A DNA stretch of 64,000 bases, from positions 62,001 to 126,000 of the forward strand of contig NZ_PGGO01000012.1 in NCBI RefSeq assembly GCF_003010955.1, written 5' to 3'. The translations under genes were made by a program, and so were the position numbers. The notes under the pieces were generated by a model that was not told the origin of the DNA, made no database searches, and saw only the letters and a list, made by a program, of their open reading frames with translations. Below are positions 39,649 through 48,817 of this stretch, piece by piece (within the stretch, counting starts at the first letter, position 1; the number at the start of each line of letters is the position of its first letter). This stretch comes from Phyllobacterium brassicacearum. Lineage in GTDB: Bacteria; Pseudomonadota; Alphaproteobacteria; Rhizobiales; Rhizobiaceae.

Positions 39649-39843
39649 TGTCAGGACCTGCTAGTCGGATCGCGGTGGCTTTTCGTTCGGAATAAGAAAA
39701 TCCTTGCGGAAGCCTATCACCCGATTTGGGTAAAGCGCGAACGGCCATTTTTCTCCATAATGATGTGCAAGCATATTATCCGGGAGCATTGGCAGGGTGC
39801 CTCTCCTGGCCCAATGCGTCTAACATTAGTTGGGGGATTTGCC

Positions 39844-40122
39844 GTGAAACGCCTACTTGCTGTGTCAGTTCTGGCCACAATGTCGCTTACTCCTGCGGCG
39901 TTTGCCGGCAACACGTCGTCGAATTCGAGCTCCAACTCTTCGAACGGCGTTCACACCCGTGTCGATACCATCATAACCGACGATGACAATGGGCAATCCA
40001 TTTATGTGCGGCGCACCGTCCGTACCGAACCTCGCAGAGACAGGCCAAGGTACGTCATCCGTGAACGGGAGAGATCCAGCCAGCGAACAGTGCGCCGCTG
40101 GTATGCCGACGATGACGATTGA
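39844..40122 (+). CDS. small secreted protein of unknown function
   Basis: From the GTG at 39844 (GGGGG about 7 bases upstream) the product has 92 residues. Residues 1-21 are a signal peptide ending TPAAFA. A Ser/Asn-rich segment follows, then an Arg-rich segment (RRTVRTEPRRDRPR) and a final run of Asp. The longer frame from 39760 has no ribosome binding site. I do not recognise the family. The charge separation suggests a flexible periplasmic protein. Confidence 0.65.
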   Translation: MKRLLAVSVLATMSLTPAAFAGNTSSNSSSNSSNGVHTRVDTIITDDDNGQSIYVRRTVRTEPRRDRPRYVIRERERSSQRTVRRWYADDDD

Positions 40123-40377
40123 TATCTCCGCGACATCGCTATTCGTAATCGCGGGTATCGAACGGCGGAACGTTGCGGAAAATCGTGATCAGATTTGGCA
40201 GGTGTCAGCTTCCGCGTTTGCTGCAGCGGGAGTATAGTCTGGCATTCCCTCGCGAATGTCCGAAATCGAGGGAAATTTGACCTTTGCCGCCTGCCTAACG
40301 CCCATTATCACCATGGGGATACGCGTCCTCGATCGCAGGCGCGCCATCCAGTCCGGATAACAAAGGGGCCCGACAAC

Positions 40378-40848
40378 ATGGCTACCACTATCAAGATCAA
40401 CGGCGTCGACCGAAGCGTCGATGTAGACGACGACACACCTCTCCTATGGGTCTTGCGCGATGTTCTGGAGATGTCCGGCACGAAGTTTGGATGTGGCCAG
40501 GCTCTTTGCGGCGCCTGTACCGTCCATGTCGATGGCGTCGCGACGCGCTCCTGCGTCACGACGATTGACAGCCTGGGCAGTTCCGAGGTCACGACAATTG
40601 AAGCGATCGGCCAGACACCGGCGGGAGCGAAGATCCAGAAGGCCTGGCTCGATCTCGAAGTTGTCCAGTGCGGCTATTGCCAGTCGGGCCAAATCATGTC
40701 GGCATCGGCGTTGATTGCGGAGAATCCAAATCCGACCGACCAGGATATCGATGATGCGATGTCCGGAAATATCTGCCGCTGTGGTACCTATATCCGTATC
40801 CGCGAAGCCATCAAGCTGGCGGCTAAATCATTGAATCAGGGAGGCTGA
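40378..40848 (+). CDS. iorA: 2Fe-2S subunit of a molybdenum hydroxylase (isoquinoline 1-oxidoreductase alpha-like)
   Basis: This 156-residue small subunit has two iron-sulfur clusters. The plant-type ferredoxin motif is GTKFGCGQALCGACTVHVDG (about 38-57) and the second motif is VQCGYCQSGQIM with SGNICRCGTYIRIREA (about 98-145). It passes electrons from the molybdenum subunit encoded one base downstream. The frame extends far upstream, but the ATG at 40378 gives the normal N-terminus. An inverted repeat, TCCCTCG-N14-CGAGGGA, is at 40246-40273 upstream. Confidence 0.92.
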   Translation: MATTIKINGVDRSVDVDDDTPLLWVLRDVLEMSGTKFGCGQALCGACTVHVDGVATRSCVTTIDSLGSSEVTTIEAIGQTPAGAKIQKAWLDLEVVQCGYCQSGQIMSASALIAENPNPTDQDIDDAMSGNICRCGTYIRIREAIKLAAKSLNQGG

Positions 40849-40849
40849 C

Positions 40850-43045
40850 ATGATCCTCGATCGTCTGAACACCCTGAGCGGCGCTGATACACGGGTAGAG
40901 CGCGGGATCTCCCGCCGCCATTTCCTGCAAACTGGCGCAGCTGCCGGCGGCGGCTTGCTGCTCGGATTGCACCTGCCGTTCGCTACGCCTGAGGCACGCG
41001 CGGCTGGCGGAAATTTCGCGCCGAATGCCTTTATCGGCATTGATACGAACGGTCAGGTCATTCTGACCATGCCCTATGTCGAAATGGGGCAAGGCACCTA
41101 CACTTCCGTCCCCATGTTGATAGCCGAGGAGCTGGAGGTGGACCTGTCGCAAGTGCAGCTCGAGCACGCACCTCCGGACGAAAGCCGATATGGCAACCCT
41201 GCCCTTGGCGGGCTTCAGGCTACCGGCGGTTCGACCACGATCCGCGCGGCATGGGAACCGATGCGCCAGGCAGGGGCTGCGGCAAGGACCATGCTGATCG
41301 CCGCTGCGGCAAAGCGCTGGAGCGTCGATCCTTTATCTTGCCGGGCCGAGAAGGGCGAGGTTGTCGATGCGGCAACGGACCGCCGTGCAAAATATGGCGA
41401 TCTGGCGGCTGAAGCCGCGCTCATGAGTGTCCCCGCCAACGTAACACTCAAACGCCGCGAGGATTTCAAACTCATCGGCACGCCGGCAAAGCGGCTGGAC
41501 ACCCCGGCGAAAGTCAATGGAACTGCCGTCTTCGGGATCGACGTTCGACTGCCGGATCTCAAAATCGCAACGCTTGCCCAATCGCCGGTGTTCGGCGGCA
41601 AGTTGAAGAACGTGGACGACACGGCAGCCAAGGCGGTGAAAGGCGTTCGCCAGATCGTCAAGCTTGACGATGCGGTCGCCGTGGTGGCCGATCACATGGG
41701 AGCGGCAAAGAAGGGGCTGGCGGCCCTGGTCATCGAATGGGATGAAGGTGCCAACGCCAAGCTCAGCACCGCCGATGTCCTGCATCAGCTTGAAGAGGCG
41801 ACGCTGTCCGAAGGGCCTGTCGCCAAGAACATCGGTGATGTGACCAAAGCGATGGAAAGTGCCGCGACCAAAGTCGAAGCGACCTACCACGTACCCTTCC
41901 TTGCCCACGCAACGCTTGAGCCGATGAATTGCACGGTGCATGTGACTGGGGATGGCTGTGACGTCTGGGTTGGCTCACAAATACTCGCGCGAGCGCAGAC
42001 GGTTGCGGCGCAAGTCGCCGGTCTGCCCGTGGAGAAGGTGCGTGTTCACAACCACCTGATCGGCGGCGGCTTCGGCCGGCGTCTGGAAGTCGATGGCGTG
42101 GCCCGCGCCGTCCAGATTGCGAAGCAAGTCGAAGGCCCGGTCAAGGTGGTATGGACCCGGGAGGAAGACATCCAGCATGACATGTACCGGCCGTTTTTCT
42201 TCGACCGCATGTCCGCCGGACTGGACAAGGATGGCATGCCTGTTGCCTGGAACCATCGTTTCGCAGGCTCTTCGATCCTCAAGAGATGGGCTCCACCGTT
42301 GTTTGCGAATGGCCTTGACCCTGAAACGGTGGATGGAGCAGTTGAACCGCCATACACCTTGCCGAACATGCGGGTCGAATATCTGAACGTCGAGCCACCG
42401 GGCATTCCCACGGCATTCTGGCGAAGCGTCGGTCCCTCGCACAATATATTTGTGGTTGAGACCTTCATGGATGAGCTTGCCCATGCGGCAAAGAAAGATC
42501 CGGTCGAATATCGGCTGGCTCTGCTCGATGCCCAGCCCCGCGCCAAGGCGGTCGTCGCCCTTGCAGCGGAAAAGGCCGGATGGGGAAGCCAGCTTGCCCA
42601 GGGTATGGGCCGAGGTGTCTCCGTTCAGACCGTTTTTGGCTCCTACATGGCGCAGGTCGCCGAAGTGGAAGTGGCAAAGGACGGGTCAATCAAGGTGCAC
42701 CGTGTGGTCTGCGCGGTCGATTGCGGTATCGCGATCAATCCCGATACCATCCAGGCGCAGGTCCAAAGTGCCGTGATGTTCGGCATCACGGCGGCCCTCT
42801 ACGGCGAAATTACCGTCAAGGATGGCCGTGTCGAGCAGTCGAATTTTGACACCTACCAGCTTCTGCGCATGAACGAGGCCCCGACGGTCGACGTCCATAT
42901 CGTCCAAAGTGGAGAATCTCCCGGCGGCATGGGCGAACCCGGGACGTCCGCAATCGTGCCGGCCATCGGCAATGCGATTTTCGCAGCGACCGGGAAGCGT
43001 TTGCGCAAGATGCCAGTTGATACGAGCCTGTTGAAGGCTGGCTGA
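40850..43045 (+). CDS. iorB: molybdopterin subunit of a molybdenum hydroxylase (isoquinoline 1-oxidoreductase beta-like)
   Basis: This is the catalytic subunit, 731 residues, that hydroxylates N-heterocycles or aldehydes using molybdenum cofactor. It starts with a twin-arginine-like signal (SRRHFLQTGAAAGGGLLLG, about 22-40), so the complex may be periplasmic. The molybdenum-binding core includes GGGFGRRLEVDG (about 405-416) and ends with ESPGGMGEPGTSA. Unlike xanthine dehydrogenase there is no FAD subunit, so a cytochrome or other acceptor is needed. The substrate is not known. Confidence 0.9.
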   Translation: MILDRLNTLSGADTRVERGISRRHFLQTGAAAGGGLLLGLHLPFATPEARAAGGNFAPNAFIGIDTNGQVILTMPYVEMGQGTYTSVPMLIAEELEVDLSQVQLEHAPPDESRYGNPALGGLQATGGSTTIRAAWEPMRQAGAAARTMLIAAAAKRWSVDPLSCRAEKGEVVDAATDRRAKYGDLAAEAALMSVPANVTLKRREDFKLIGTPAKRLDTPAKVNGTAVFGIDVRLPDLKIATLAQSPVFGGKLKNVDDTAAKAVKGVRQIVKLDDAVAVVADHMGAAKKGLAALVIEWDEGANAKLSTADVLHQLEEATLSEGPVAKNIGDVTKAMESAATKVEATYHVPFLAHATLEPMNCTVHVTGDGCDVWVGSQILARAQTVAAQVAGLPVEKVRVHNHLIGGGFGRRLEVDGVARAVQIAKQVEGPVKVVWTREEDIQHDMYRPFFFDRMSAGLDKDGMPVAWNHRFAGSSILKRWAPPLFANGLDPETVDGAVEPPYTLPNMRVEYLNVEPPGIPTAFWRSVGPSHNIFVVETFMDELAHAAKKDPVEYRLALLDAQPRAKAVVALAAEKAGWGSQLAQGMGRGVSVQTVFGSYMAQVAEVEVAKDGSIKVHRVVCAVDCGIAINPDTIQAQVQSAVMFGITAALYGEITVKDGRVEQSNFDTYQLLRMNEAPTVDVHIVQSGESPGGMGEPGTSAIVPAIGNAIFAATGKRLRKMPVDTSLLKAG

Positions 43046-43051
43046 GAAAGA

Positions 43052-43083
43052 GGCGCGCGATCCGAGCTTGGTAACCGCGCGCC
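43052..43083. terminator. hairpin between iorB and the convergent lectin gene
   Basis: GGCGCGCG (43052-43059) and CGCGCGCC (43076-43083) form a perfect GC-rich 8-bp stem with a 16-base loop between two convergent stop codons. It has no T tract, so it may be a factor-assisted terminator. Confidence 0.5.
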
Positions 43084-43090
43084 ACCACCA

Positions 43091-43717
43091 CTAGTTTGCC
43101 GCGAAGCAGTAAAAGAGTCCGTCGCCGCCAGTGCCTTTGAAGGCCTCCACCGTGCAGCCGCCACGCGTCGGATGTGAAGAGTTCCAGGATTTGGCCTCGG
43201 CGGAATCATTCAAGCCGGTGCGGTCGCTGTGGCCGACAATCGCGGCGCCCTCGGCGCCGCCCATGGTCCAGTTACCGCAGGTTTCCGGCGCGGCGGTGCC
43301 GTCGGCCTTCGACCCGGTCAGAATGTCGTGACGGTTCGGCGTGTCTCCTCGGCCGTTGATGACTTCGCCCTTTTCGTTCAGCGCCGTCTGCTTGGTCAGA
43401 TTGTTCTTGTCGCTGTGCAGCGTGGCAACATCGTCGGCGATCTTCTCGCCCTTGGCGTTATACCACGGACCTGCGCCAATGCGGTCTTTGGCATTCTCGG
43501 CGTCAGTGGAAAGGTAGGCCTTCCAGGTCTTGCCTGTCGAGCCGCCGGCCGTGGCTAGCGTGGTGCAATAGGCGTCGGCACCTGCAAGGCCGCCGAGATC
43601 TCCCCCTTTTCCGGGATTTACGCTGGTGACGAAGAAACTCATGGCGGTGTCCTGGGCATAAGCCCCCGCCACCAAGCAGACCAAAGCGGCTGCGGCAAGT
43701 GCAAGCCTGCGTTTCAT
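43091..43717 (-). CDS. secreted lectin-like protein
   Basis: This 208-residue protein has a clear signal peptide (about 1-21, ending AGAYA). The mature part has features of a C-type-lectin/endostatin-like fold: GLAGADAYCTTLA early, TWKAYLST, GPWYNAKGE, NRHDILTGS, CGNWT and a C-terminal GGDGLFYCFAAN. Paired cysteines suggest disulfides in the periplasm or outside the cell. Proteins of this kind are annotated as lectins in related bacteria. Ligand binding is not shown. Confidence 0.75.
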   Translation of the reverse strand: MKRRLALAAAALVCLVAGAYAQDTAMSFFVTSVNPGKGGDLGGLAGADAYCTTLATAGGSTGKTWKAYLSTDAENAKDRIGAGPWYNAKGEKIADDVATLHSDKNNLTKQTALNEKGEVINGRGDTPNRHDILTGSKADGTAAPETCGNWTMGGAEGAAIVGHSDRTGLNDSAEAKSWNSSHPTRGGCTVEAFKGTGGDGLFYCFAAN

Positions 43718-43837
43718 GACATGTCCTCCCTGTTCCCGATTTTACTCAGAGGTCAGCGTATTGGGGGGCAAGATGGGAGTAAAATCGCAACTCTGTGATG
43801 AATCTCAACGGGTTCGCGCCAGCCCGATCACCCAAGC

Positions 43838-44428
43838 TCAGACGACAAAGTCGAAGCGGCCGAATTTTCCGTCGGCGGTATCGCTCATCTGGAGCAAAAG
43901 CCTCTTGTCGAAGATGCGGTCCTCTTCATTCTGGGGCTCACCGGGAAAATACAGCTGGGTCGTCAGGACTTTTCCACCCGGCTTTTGAACCTTCAGATGA
44001 TAGTGGCGGGTACGCCCGGGATAGAGCGCCGGAACAATGGTCGAGAACCACCAGCGGCCGCTGTCGTCGCTGAACTGGTGACCACGCAATTTGTATCCGT
44101 CCAGGTCGTAGGCGCCATGATCATCCGCATGCCAAAGCTCGACAAGCGCCTTTGAGACGGGTTCGCAGTTCGTGCCCAACACAAATCCGGCTATGGTGAT
44201 CCTGGTTCCACCGGGCGCATCGGCAGCAAAGTCCTGTTTGAGGGGCGAGCTCGGCTTGAAGTACGGGCCTTCTGTTTGCGCAACAGTCAGTTCATCGGCG
44301 TCCCCGCATGCGGGCGTCAAATCCAGAACAGGCTGCGGGCTGAGGGCATGTGCATCGAACACACCCGCGGCTTTGATCGAGGGGACGGCGAGAAAAGCAG
44401 CAAGGATCGATCTGCGTGTTGGCTTCAT
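43838..44428 (-). CDS. exported intradiol ring-cleavage dioxygenase
   Basis: This 196-residue protein is related to protocatechuate 3,4-dioxygenase and catechol 1,2-dioxygenase, which open aromatic diols between the hydroxyls using Fe(III). It has the tyrosine and histidine ligand motifs: EGPYF (about 54), ELWHADDHGAYD (about 97-108), and PGRTRHYHLKV (about 137-147). An N-terminal TRRSILAAF twin-arginine-like signal suggests export. Short exported forms like this are common, and their substrate is usually not known. Confidence 0.88.
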   Translation of the reverse strand: MKPTRRSILAAFLAVPSIKAAGVFDAHALSPQPVLDLTPACGDADELTVAQTEGPYFKPSSPLKQDFAADAPGGTRITIAGFVLGTNCEPVSKALVELWHADDHGAYDLDGYKLRGHQFSDDSGRWWFSTIVPALYPGRTRHYHLKVQKPGGKVLTTQLYFPGEPQNEEDRIFDKRLLLQMSDTADGKFGRFDFVV

Positions 44429-44560
44429 CGTTCTGACTCCACACCCGTTAGAGAGCGATTGCGCAAGGGGCGCCTGAAATATACATCACAGGTCCGGTCC
44501 GGAAAAATCACGGGATGGTGTTGCCGCCCTGGCCAAAGTCCACCACCCTGCCCTTCGGCG

Positions 44561-45592
44561 TTACACGCTTTCCGGAGTGAAAATCTGCAGCGGAAGATTG
44601 TGGTGCATGTATTGCCACTCGCTTTTGGGCTGCAGGCTCTTTTGAGCGAGAAGTTCAACTGCCTGTGTGGCGACCGCCTCGATCGGATGGGAGAGCACCA
44701 CACTCAAGGTGCCATCGACCAAACCATGTATCGTCGGATCGGTCAGATCATGCCCGATGATTGTCGGCACGCGCTCACCGGCTGCTTCCTTCACCGCCTT
44801 CAACACCCCGCCGATACCGCCGCCAGCGACATACAGCCCTGCCAGGCCAGGATGCCGCCGCAACAGGTCGAGCGTTGCCTCGAAGGCATAGTGGTCACTT
44901 TCGAGCGTCGCCACCGGATCGATGAGGACAAAGTCCGGGGCGCGCTCCCTAAGGCAAGATCTGAAGCCGATCTCGCAGGCCTCCTGACAGAGATAACGAT
45001 GGCTGCCGACGAATATCGAGACGGCAGAACCTGCCGGAAGCATGTTCGACAGAAACCAGGCGGCAGTTCGCCCGACCTTCCTGTTGTCCAGTCCGACATA
45101 GCCTGCGCGCGAAGCTGCGGTGAGGTCGGATACCAGCGCGACGACCGGAACCGACTTGGAGCCAAGTGTATCGATGGCAGCAGTCACGTTGGGGTGGTCG
45201 GCGGCCACGACGGCGATACCGTCCGCGACCTTCCCCATCCGCAGCAGCGTCTCCGCGACGGCGCCCGGCGTCAGATCTTCCATGAACTCGATGACGGCTT
45301 TGCCCCGGACGCCTGCGCATTCGTCTGTGGCTTTTTGCAGGGCCTCGCCGAGCAGCTTGTAGAAGGGAGTCGATTTCTGCTGGAGCAGAAAGGCGAATGT
45401 CCGCTGCGGCAAGTCCGCCTTCAGCCGATGCCTGAGCAGCGGTGTGGCGTAAAAGCCGATACGCTCGGCCGCCTCGAGAACGCGGCGGGCCGTATCTTCC
45501 CGCACCTCGGCGCGTCCGTTCAACACCCGGTCGACGGTCGAGACGCCAACGCCCGCCTCCTTGGCCAGGACGGACATATTCGGTCGCCGCAT
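44561..45592 (-). CDS. LacI family transcriptional regulator
   Basis: This 343-residue repressor has the LacI helix-turn-helix and hinge at the N-terminus (MSVLAKEAGVGVSTVDRVLN, then RRVLEAAERIGF) and a periplasmic-binding-protein-like ligand domain with GLYVAGGGIGGVLKAV. The DVDRVLNGR-type recognition helix and the non-sugar-specific ligand domain resemble regulators of inositol-type or sugar-acid uptake. It is divergent from a desaturase gene. A palindrome at 45671-45688 overlapping the desaturase -35 is its most likely operator. Confidence 0.92.
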   Translation of the reverse strand: MRRPNMSVLAKEAGVGVSTVDRVLNGRAEVREDTARRVLEAAERIGFYATPLLRHRLKADLPQRTFAFLLQQKSTPFYKLLGEALQKATDECAGVRGKAVIEFMEDLTPGAVAETLLRMGKVADGIAVVAADHPNVTAAIDTLGSKSVPVVALVSDLTAASRAGYVGLDNRKVGRTAAWFLSNMLPAGSAVSIFVGSHRYLCQEACEIGFRSCLRERAPDFVLIDPVATLESDHYAFEATLDLLRRHPGLAGLYVAGGGIGGVLKAVKEAAGERVPTIIGHDLTDPTIHGLVDGTLSVVLSHPIEAVATQAVELLAQKSLQPKSEWQYMHHNLPLQIFTPESV

Positions 45593-45670
45593 GTTGATCT
45601 CCTTGACAGAATTCTTTCATCCAGATCGTAGATGTTTCCGGCAGGTTTTGAAAGGAAAAATTTCATGACG

Positions 45671-45699
45671 TTGAATGAATGCTTTCAAGCCGGTATTAT
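45671..45699 (+). promoter_or_regulatory. desaturase promoter with overlapping LacI-type operator
   Basis: TTGAAT (45671-45676), a 17-base spacer and TATTAT (45694-45699) form a sigma70-type promoter facing the desaturase gene. The 18-base imperfect palindrome TTGAATGAATGCTTTCAA (45671-45688) has matching TTGAA/TTCAA ends and covers the -35, as expected for repression by the divergent LacI protein. Confidence 0.5.
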
Positions 45700-45745
45700 C
45701 AATCATCGCCGGTTCTGCGCTGGCTGGTAGAATTGGGAGGCCATC

Positions 45746-46804
45746 ATGGGCGGAGGATATCGCAGCTACGCGCTCATCGGTGACGCAAGCGGTGCGTCTG
45801 ATATCACCGGAGACGCGTTCGAAGACAGGGTCGAAGCGGAGTGGTTTTCGGCGAAGGTTGACAGGAAGGCCTTCAAGCAATTGATCAAGCGGTCCGATGC
45901 GGCGGGATTGAAGCACTTCGGCCTGTGGCTCGGGCTGCTCGCCGGTTCAGGAACCGCCGCGTTCCTGACCTGGGGCACCTGGTGGTGCGTTCCCGCCTTC
46001 CTTGTCTACGGCCTCGTCTATTCGATGTCCGATCACCACGCGCATGAACTGTCGCACGGAACGCCATTCAAGACGCGCTGGATCAACGAGATTTTCTATC
46101 ATCTCAACGGCTTCATGACATTGCATGAAGGCCACTACTGGCGCTGGAGCCACTCGCGCCACCATACGGAAACGCTGATTGTCGGCCGCGATCCCGAAAT
46201 TGCCGTTCCGCGCCCGCCCGACATTGTTGGCATACTGCTCGATCTGTTCTTCATCAAGTCGGGTCTGAAGCAGATGGGATCGATCATCCGCCAGGCCTCG
46301 GGCAGCCTCAATGAGGAAGGACGCCACTTCATTCCAGAGGGCGAGAAACGCAAGGTCTTCTGGTCGTCACGCATCTTCGTAACCATCTTTGCCGGGGTTA
46401 TCCTGGCGTGCATCGCCACAGGCTCGATCCTTCCGGCAATGTTTGTCGTTCTGCCGCGCTTCTACGGCGGGTTCATGGCCCAGCTGTTCAACCTGACCCA
46501 GCATGCGGGGATGCAGGAGGATATCCGCGACCACCGCCTGAGCACGCGCACCTGGCACACCAACCCGGTTTTCCGGTTCATGTACATCAACATGAACTAC
46601 CACATCGAGCACCACATGTTTCCGATGGTGCCGTTCTACAACCTTCCCAAGCTGCATGAGATAATCAAGGCGGAATGCCCGCCGCCATACCAGGGCCTGT
46701 GGGCATGTTATGGCGATATCATACCGGCGGTGCTCAAGCAGGTGAAAGATCCGAGCTGGTATGTCCGGCGTCCGCTGCCAGTAGGGCTTGCCGCAGCCGA
46801 ATGA
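45746..46804 (+). CDS. fatty acid desaturase/membrane hydroxylase family protein (MocD-like)
   Basis: This 352-residue integral membrane di-iron enzyme has three histidine boxes: HAHELSHG (about 98-105), HSRHH (about 134-138) and HIEHHMF (about 288-294). Four helices surround them. The spacing fits the fatty acid desaturase/alkane hydroxylase superfamily. MocD of the rhizopine pathway belongs to this group and is a possible model, but the partner ferredoxin and reductase genes are absent here. GGGAGG stands 6 bases before the ATG. Control by the divergent LacI regulator is likely from the promoter layout. Confidence 0.87.
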   Translation: MGGGYRSYALIGDASGASDITGDAFEDRVEAEWFSAKVDRKAFKQLIKRSDAAGLKHFGLWLGLLAGSGTAAFLTWGTWWCVPAFLVYGLVYSMSDHHAHELSHGTPFKTRWINEIFYHLNGFMTLHEGHYWRWSHSRHHTETLIVGRDPEIAVPRPPDIVGILLDLFFIKSGLKQMGSIIRQASGSLNEEGRHFIPEGEKRKVFWSSRIFVTIFAGVILACIATGSILPAMFVVLPRFYGGFMAQLFNLTQHAGMQEDIRDHRLSTRTWHTNPVFRFMYINMNYHIEHHMFPMVPFYNLPKLHEIIKAECPPPYQGLWACYGDIIPAVLKQVKDPSWYVRRPLPVGLAAAE

Positions 46805-46822
46805 GCAGCCAGCGCCTCGCTA

Positions 46823-47224
46823 CTATTCACGACGCCAGGTTGAACCCTTACAGACGAGACCGCCGAGTACGCAGCCCGAGAGTTCGACACTCTGGCCAGA
46901 AAATTTAGCCTTGCCCGAATAGGTCTTGCCGCTTTCGGTATCATAGAGTGTGCCAGCATAGGTACCGTCGCCAGCCGGCTTCAATGACACCGCCTGAATG
47001 CCCACCACGGAGCGGTCACGTTTGGAGACGTCAGGATTGTTAACGTCGTTGACGGGTTCCTTCATCCAAACCACAGTACCGCAGACGCCGGCACCACACT
47101 CACTCAGTCGTACCTTCGTGCGACCAGATTCATTAACGTAGGTTCCAACAATCTCCGGTGCCTGAGCAACAGCGGTCGTCGTCAATGCTCCTGCCAAAAT
47201 AAGAGAACAGATAATCTTCTGCAT
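46823..47224 (-). CDS. DUF2147 family secreted protein
   Basis: The 133-residue product has a signal peptide (about 1-21, ending AVAQA) and a single DUF2147 domain, beginning IVGTYVNESG and containing CGTVVWMKEP. These are small periplasmic beta-rich proteins of unknown function. The start is unsure. The ATG at 47224 has its AGGAG 16 bases away, while a TTG at 47233 is 7 bases from it and would add three residues. It is convergent with the desaturase gene. Confidence 0.83.
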   Translation of the reverse strand: MQKIICSLILAGALTTTAVAQAPEIVGTYVNESGRTKVRLSECGAGVCGTVVWMKEPVNDVNNPDVSKRDRSVVGIQAVSLKPAGDGTYAGTLYDTESGKTYSGKAKFSGQSVELSGCVLGGLVCKGSTWRRE

Positions 47225-47403
47225 GCTAAACAATTCGTATCTCCTGAACATCTTAAGCTGTCCAATCGCAACGCCACACGCGCGTTGGATTCGACTTGCG
47301 AGAGCCCATACAGAACAAATTGGTCAGGAATAGGGGCAAAACATCAAATATCCTGCTCCAATACTGAGCGGGACTACAGGGTGGCAGGAAGAGATCGGCC
47401 AGC

Positions 47404-48344
47404 TTAGAATGGGTTCACGTAGTTTGTTATGGCGACCTGGCGGAGCAATACCTTTCGGATCACGTGCGCAGCATTGACGTGATCCGTAAAGATCGCTGCA
47501 GTGCCGGTGCTACCCGCGGGCAGCCGCGACGCGAACTCGGTGTCGTCCAATTTGATCCTGACAACGAAGGGGACACTCTGGATCGCCTCCGGCATGACCG
47601 CGGCACCCGAGACCTTTGCCTGGCCCGTCGCCACAACCTGCAGCACGCTTTCCACTTTTCCTGGATAGACCTTTCCAGGTTCAAATTTGAATGTCACTTC
47701 AACGGGCTGGTCTGCCTCGATGTAACGGGCGTTGATCTGGGACACCTCAACCCCAATGATCGTATCCGAGTGTCAATGAACGCCATCACGGGCGACAGCG
47801 GCAGGCTACTGACGCGAGCGCCCACACGGAGGGCCAGATTGGTGACATACCCGTCGGCCGGCGCACGTACGACCGTTTTGTCGAGGTCCCATTTTGCACC
47901 AACGAGTTGAGCTGCGAGTTGCTCAACTTCTGCCTGCCGTTGTTCGACGTCAAAAACGGGCCCAGCTCCGCTTTTTTGAAGTCTCGTGGCTTCAGACAAA
48001 CGAAGCCGTTGGAAATCCAGTTGCGCCTGAAGTGCGTCGACTTTTGCCTTGAATGGCTGCGGGTCGATCTGAAAAAGAACAGCACCTGCTTTGATTGGCG
48101 TGTTTGGCGTGACAGGCACTTCTGTGACTTCGCCCGCGACATCGGGAACGATACCAACTGAGTTGCGAACCACGAGAGCAGTTCCTTGTGGCGCTCCCCA
48201 ATTCATTGGAATGAAGAGCCCTATCAACAGTAGGAGCAGGACGAGAATGGGTGAAACCTTCCAGAAAAGGTTGAACCGCACGATCCCAAATCTGACAAGG
48301 CAAAACAGAGTGACGAGATAGACATTTAGAAGGACGACGATCAT
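47404..48344 (-). pseudogene. HlyD family secretion protein (YiaV-like), broken by a one-base deletion
   Basis: The first part (48344 to about 47770) encodes an N-terminal membrane helix (about 21-43), the lipoyl-like half GIVPDVAGEVTEVPV and a coiled coil. After VMAFIDT the frame shifts. The rest continues one base out of register as DTIIGVEVSQINARYIEADQ to TNYVNPF, stopping at 47404. Restoring one base (ACT-CGG to ACT-TCG-G) joins the halves as FIDTSDTIIGVEV. The total of 941 bases is one short of a multiple of three. The gene overlaps the DUF3302 gene by 4 bases, the same pairing as E. coli yiaW-yiaV. Confidence 0.82.
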
Positions 48345-48586
48345 GCCGCGTTCTCCAAAGCGGTGACACGCGGCACGTCGACATACGCCCAGATCAGAAC
48401 GATTGGCCAAAGCGCAAAGCCAAGAAATAGCGTGACCCAACCAGCCACTGTCACAGCCCGTGCCCAAGGATGGTTGCGCCGTCTGGCGATCATACCGGGA
48501 AGAGCAGCCAAAAATACGATCACGGCGACTGTGCTGAGAACAAGTATGATCAAAACGATCCAAGCGAACACGTCGAGTGCACTCAT
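48341..48586 (-). CDS. DUF3302 family inner-membrane protein (YiaW-like)
   Basis: This 81-residue protein has two membrane helices (about 6-30 and 46-66) separated by a basic loop (IARRRNHPWARA). It matches the DUF3302/YiaW family, which is found beside HlyD-type YiaV. The stop overlaps the HlyD start (ATGA), so the two are translated together. The function of the pair is not established. No outer-membrane or ATPase component is adjacent. Confidence 0.82.
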   Translation of the reverse strand: MSALDVFAWIVLIILVLSTVAVIVFLAALPGMIARRRNHPWARAVTVAGWVTLFLGFALWPIVLIWAYVDVPRVTALENAA

Positions 48587-48817
48587 AGGTTTACTTTCCC
48601 GTTCATTTCATCTGCAGCAGGCGGTTTGAACTGGCCACGTGGTGATCTGCGCATGTGCCATGATTGCCGCATCGTCGGGCCATATCCCCTACACTGGTCC
48701 CGGTGCCAAGTTACGTTACGGTTACAAGCTGCGATGCGGGGCCCTGTTACGCCAAACCTCGGCGCGATGCTCTGAGATGGCCTGTTCCACGCGCTGTTCG
48801 CCATCAAGCGCATTGAC

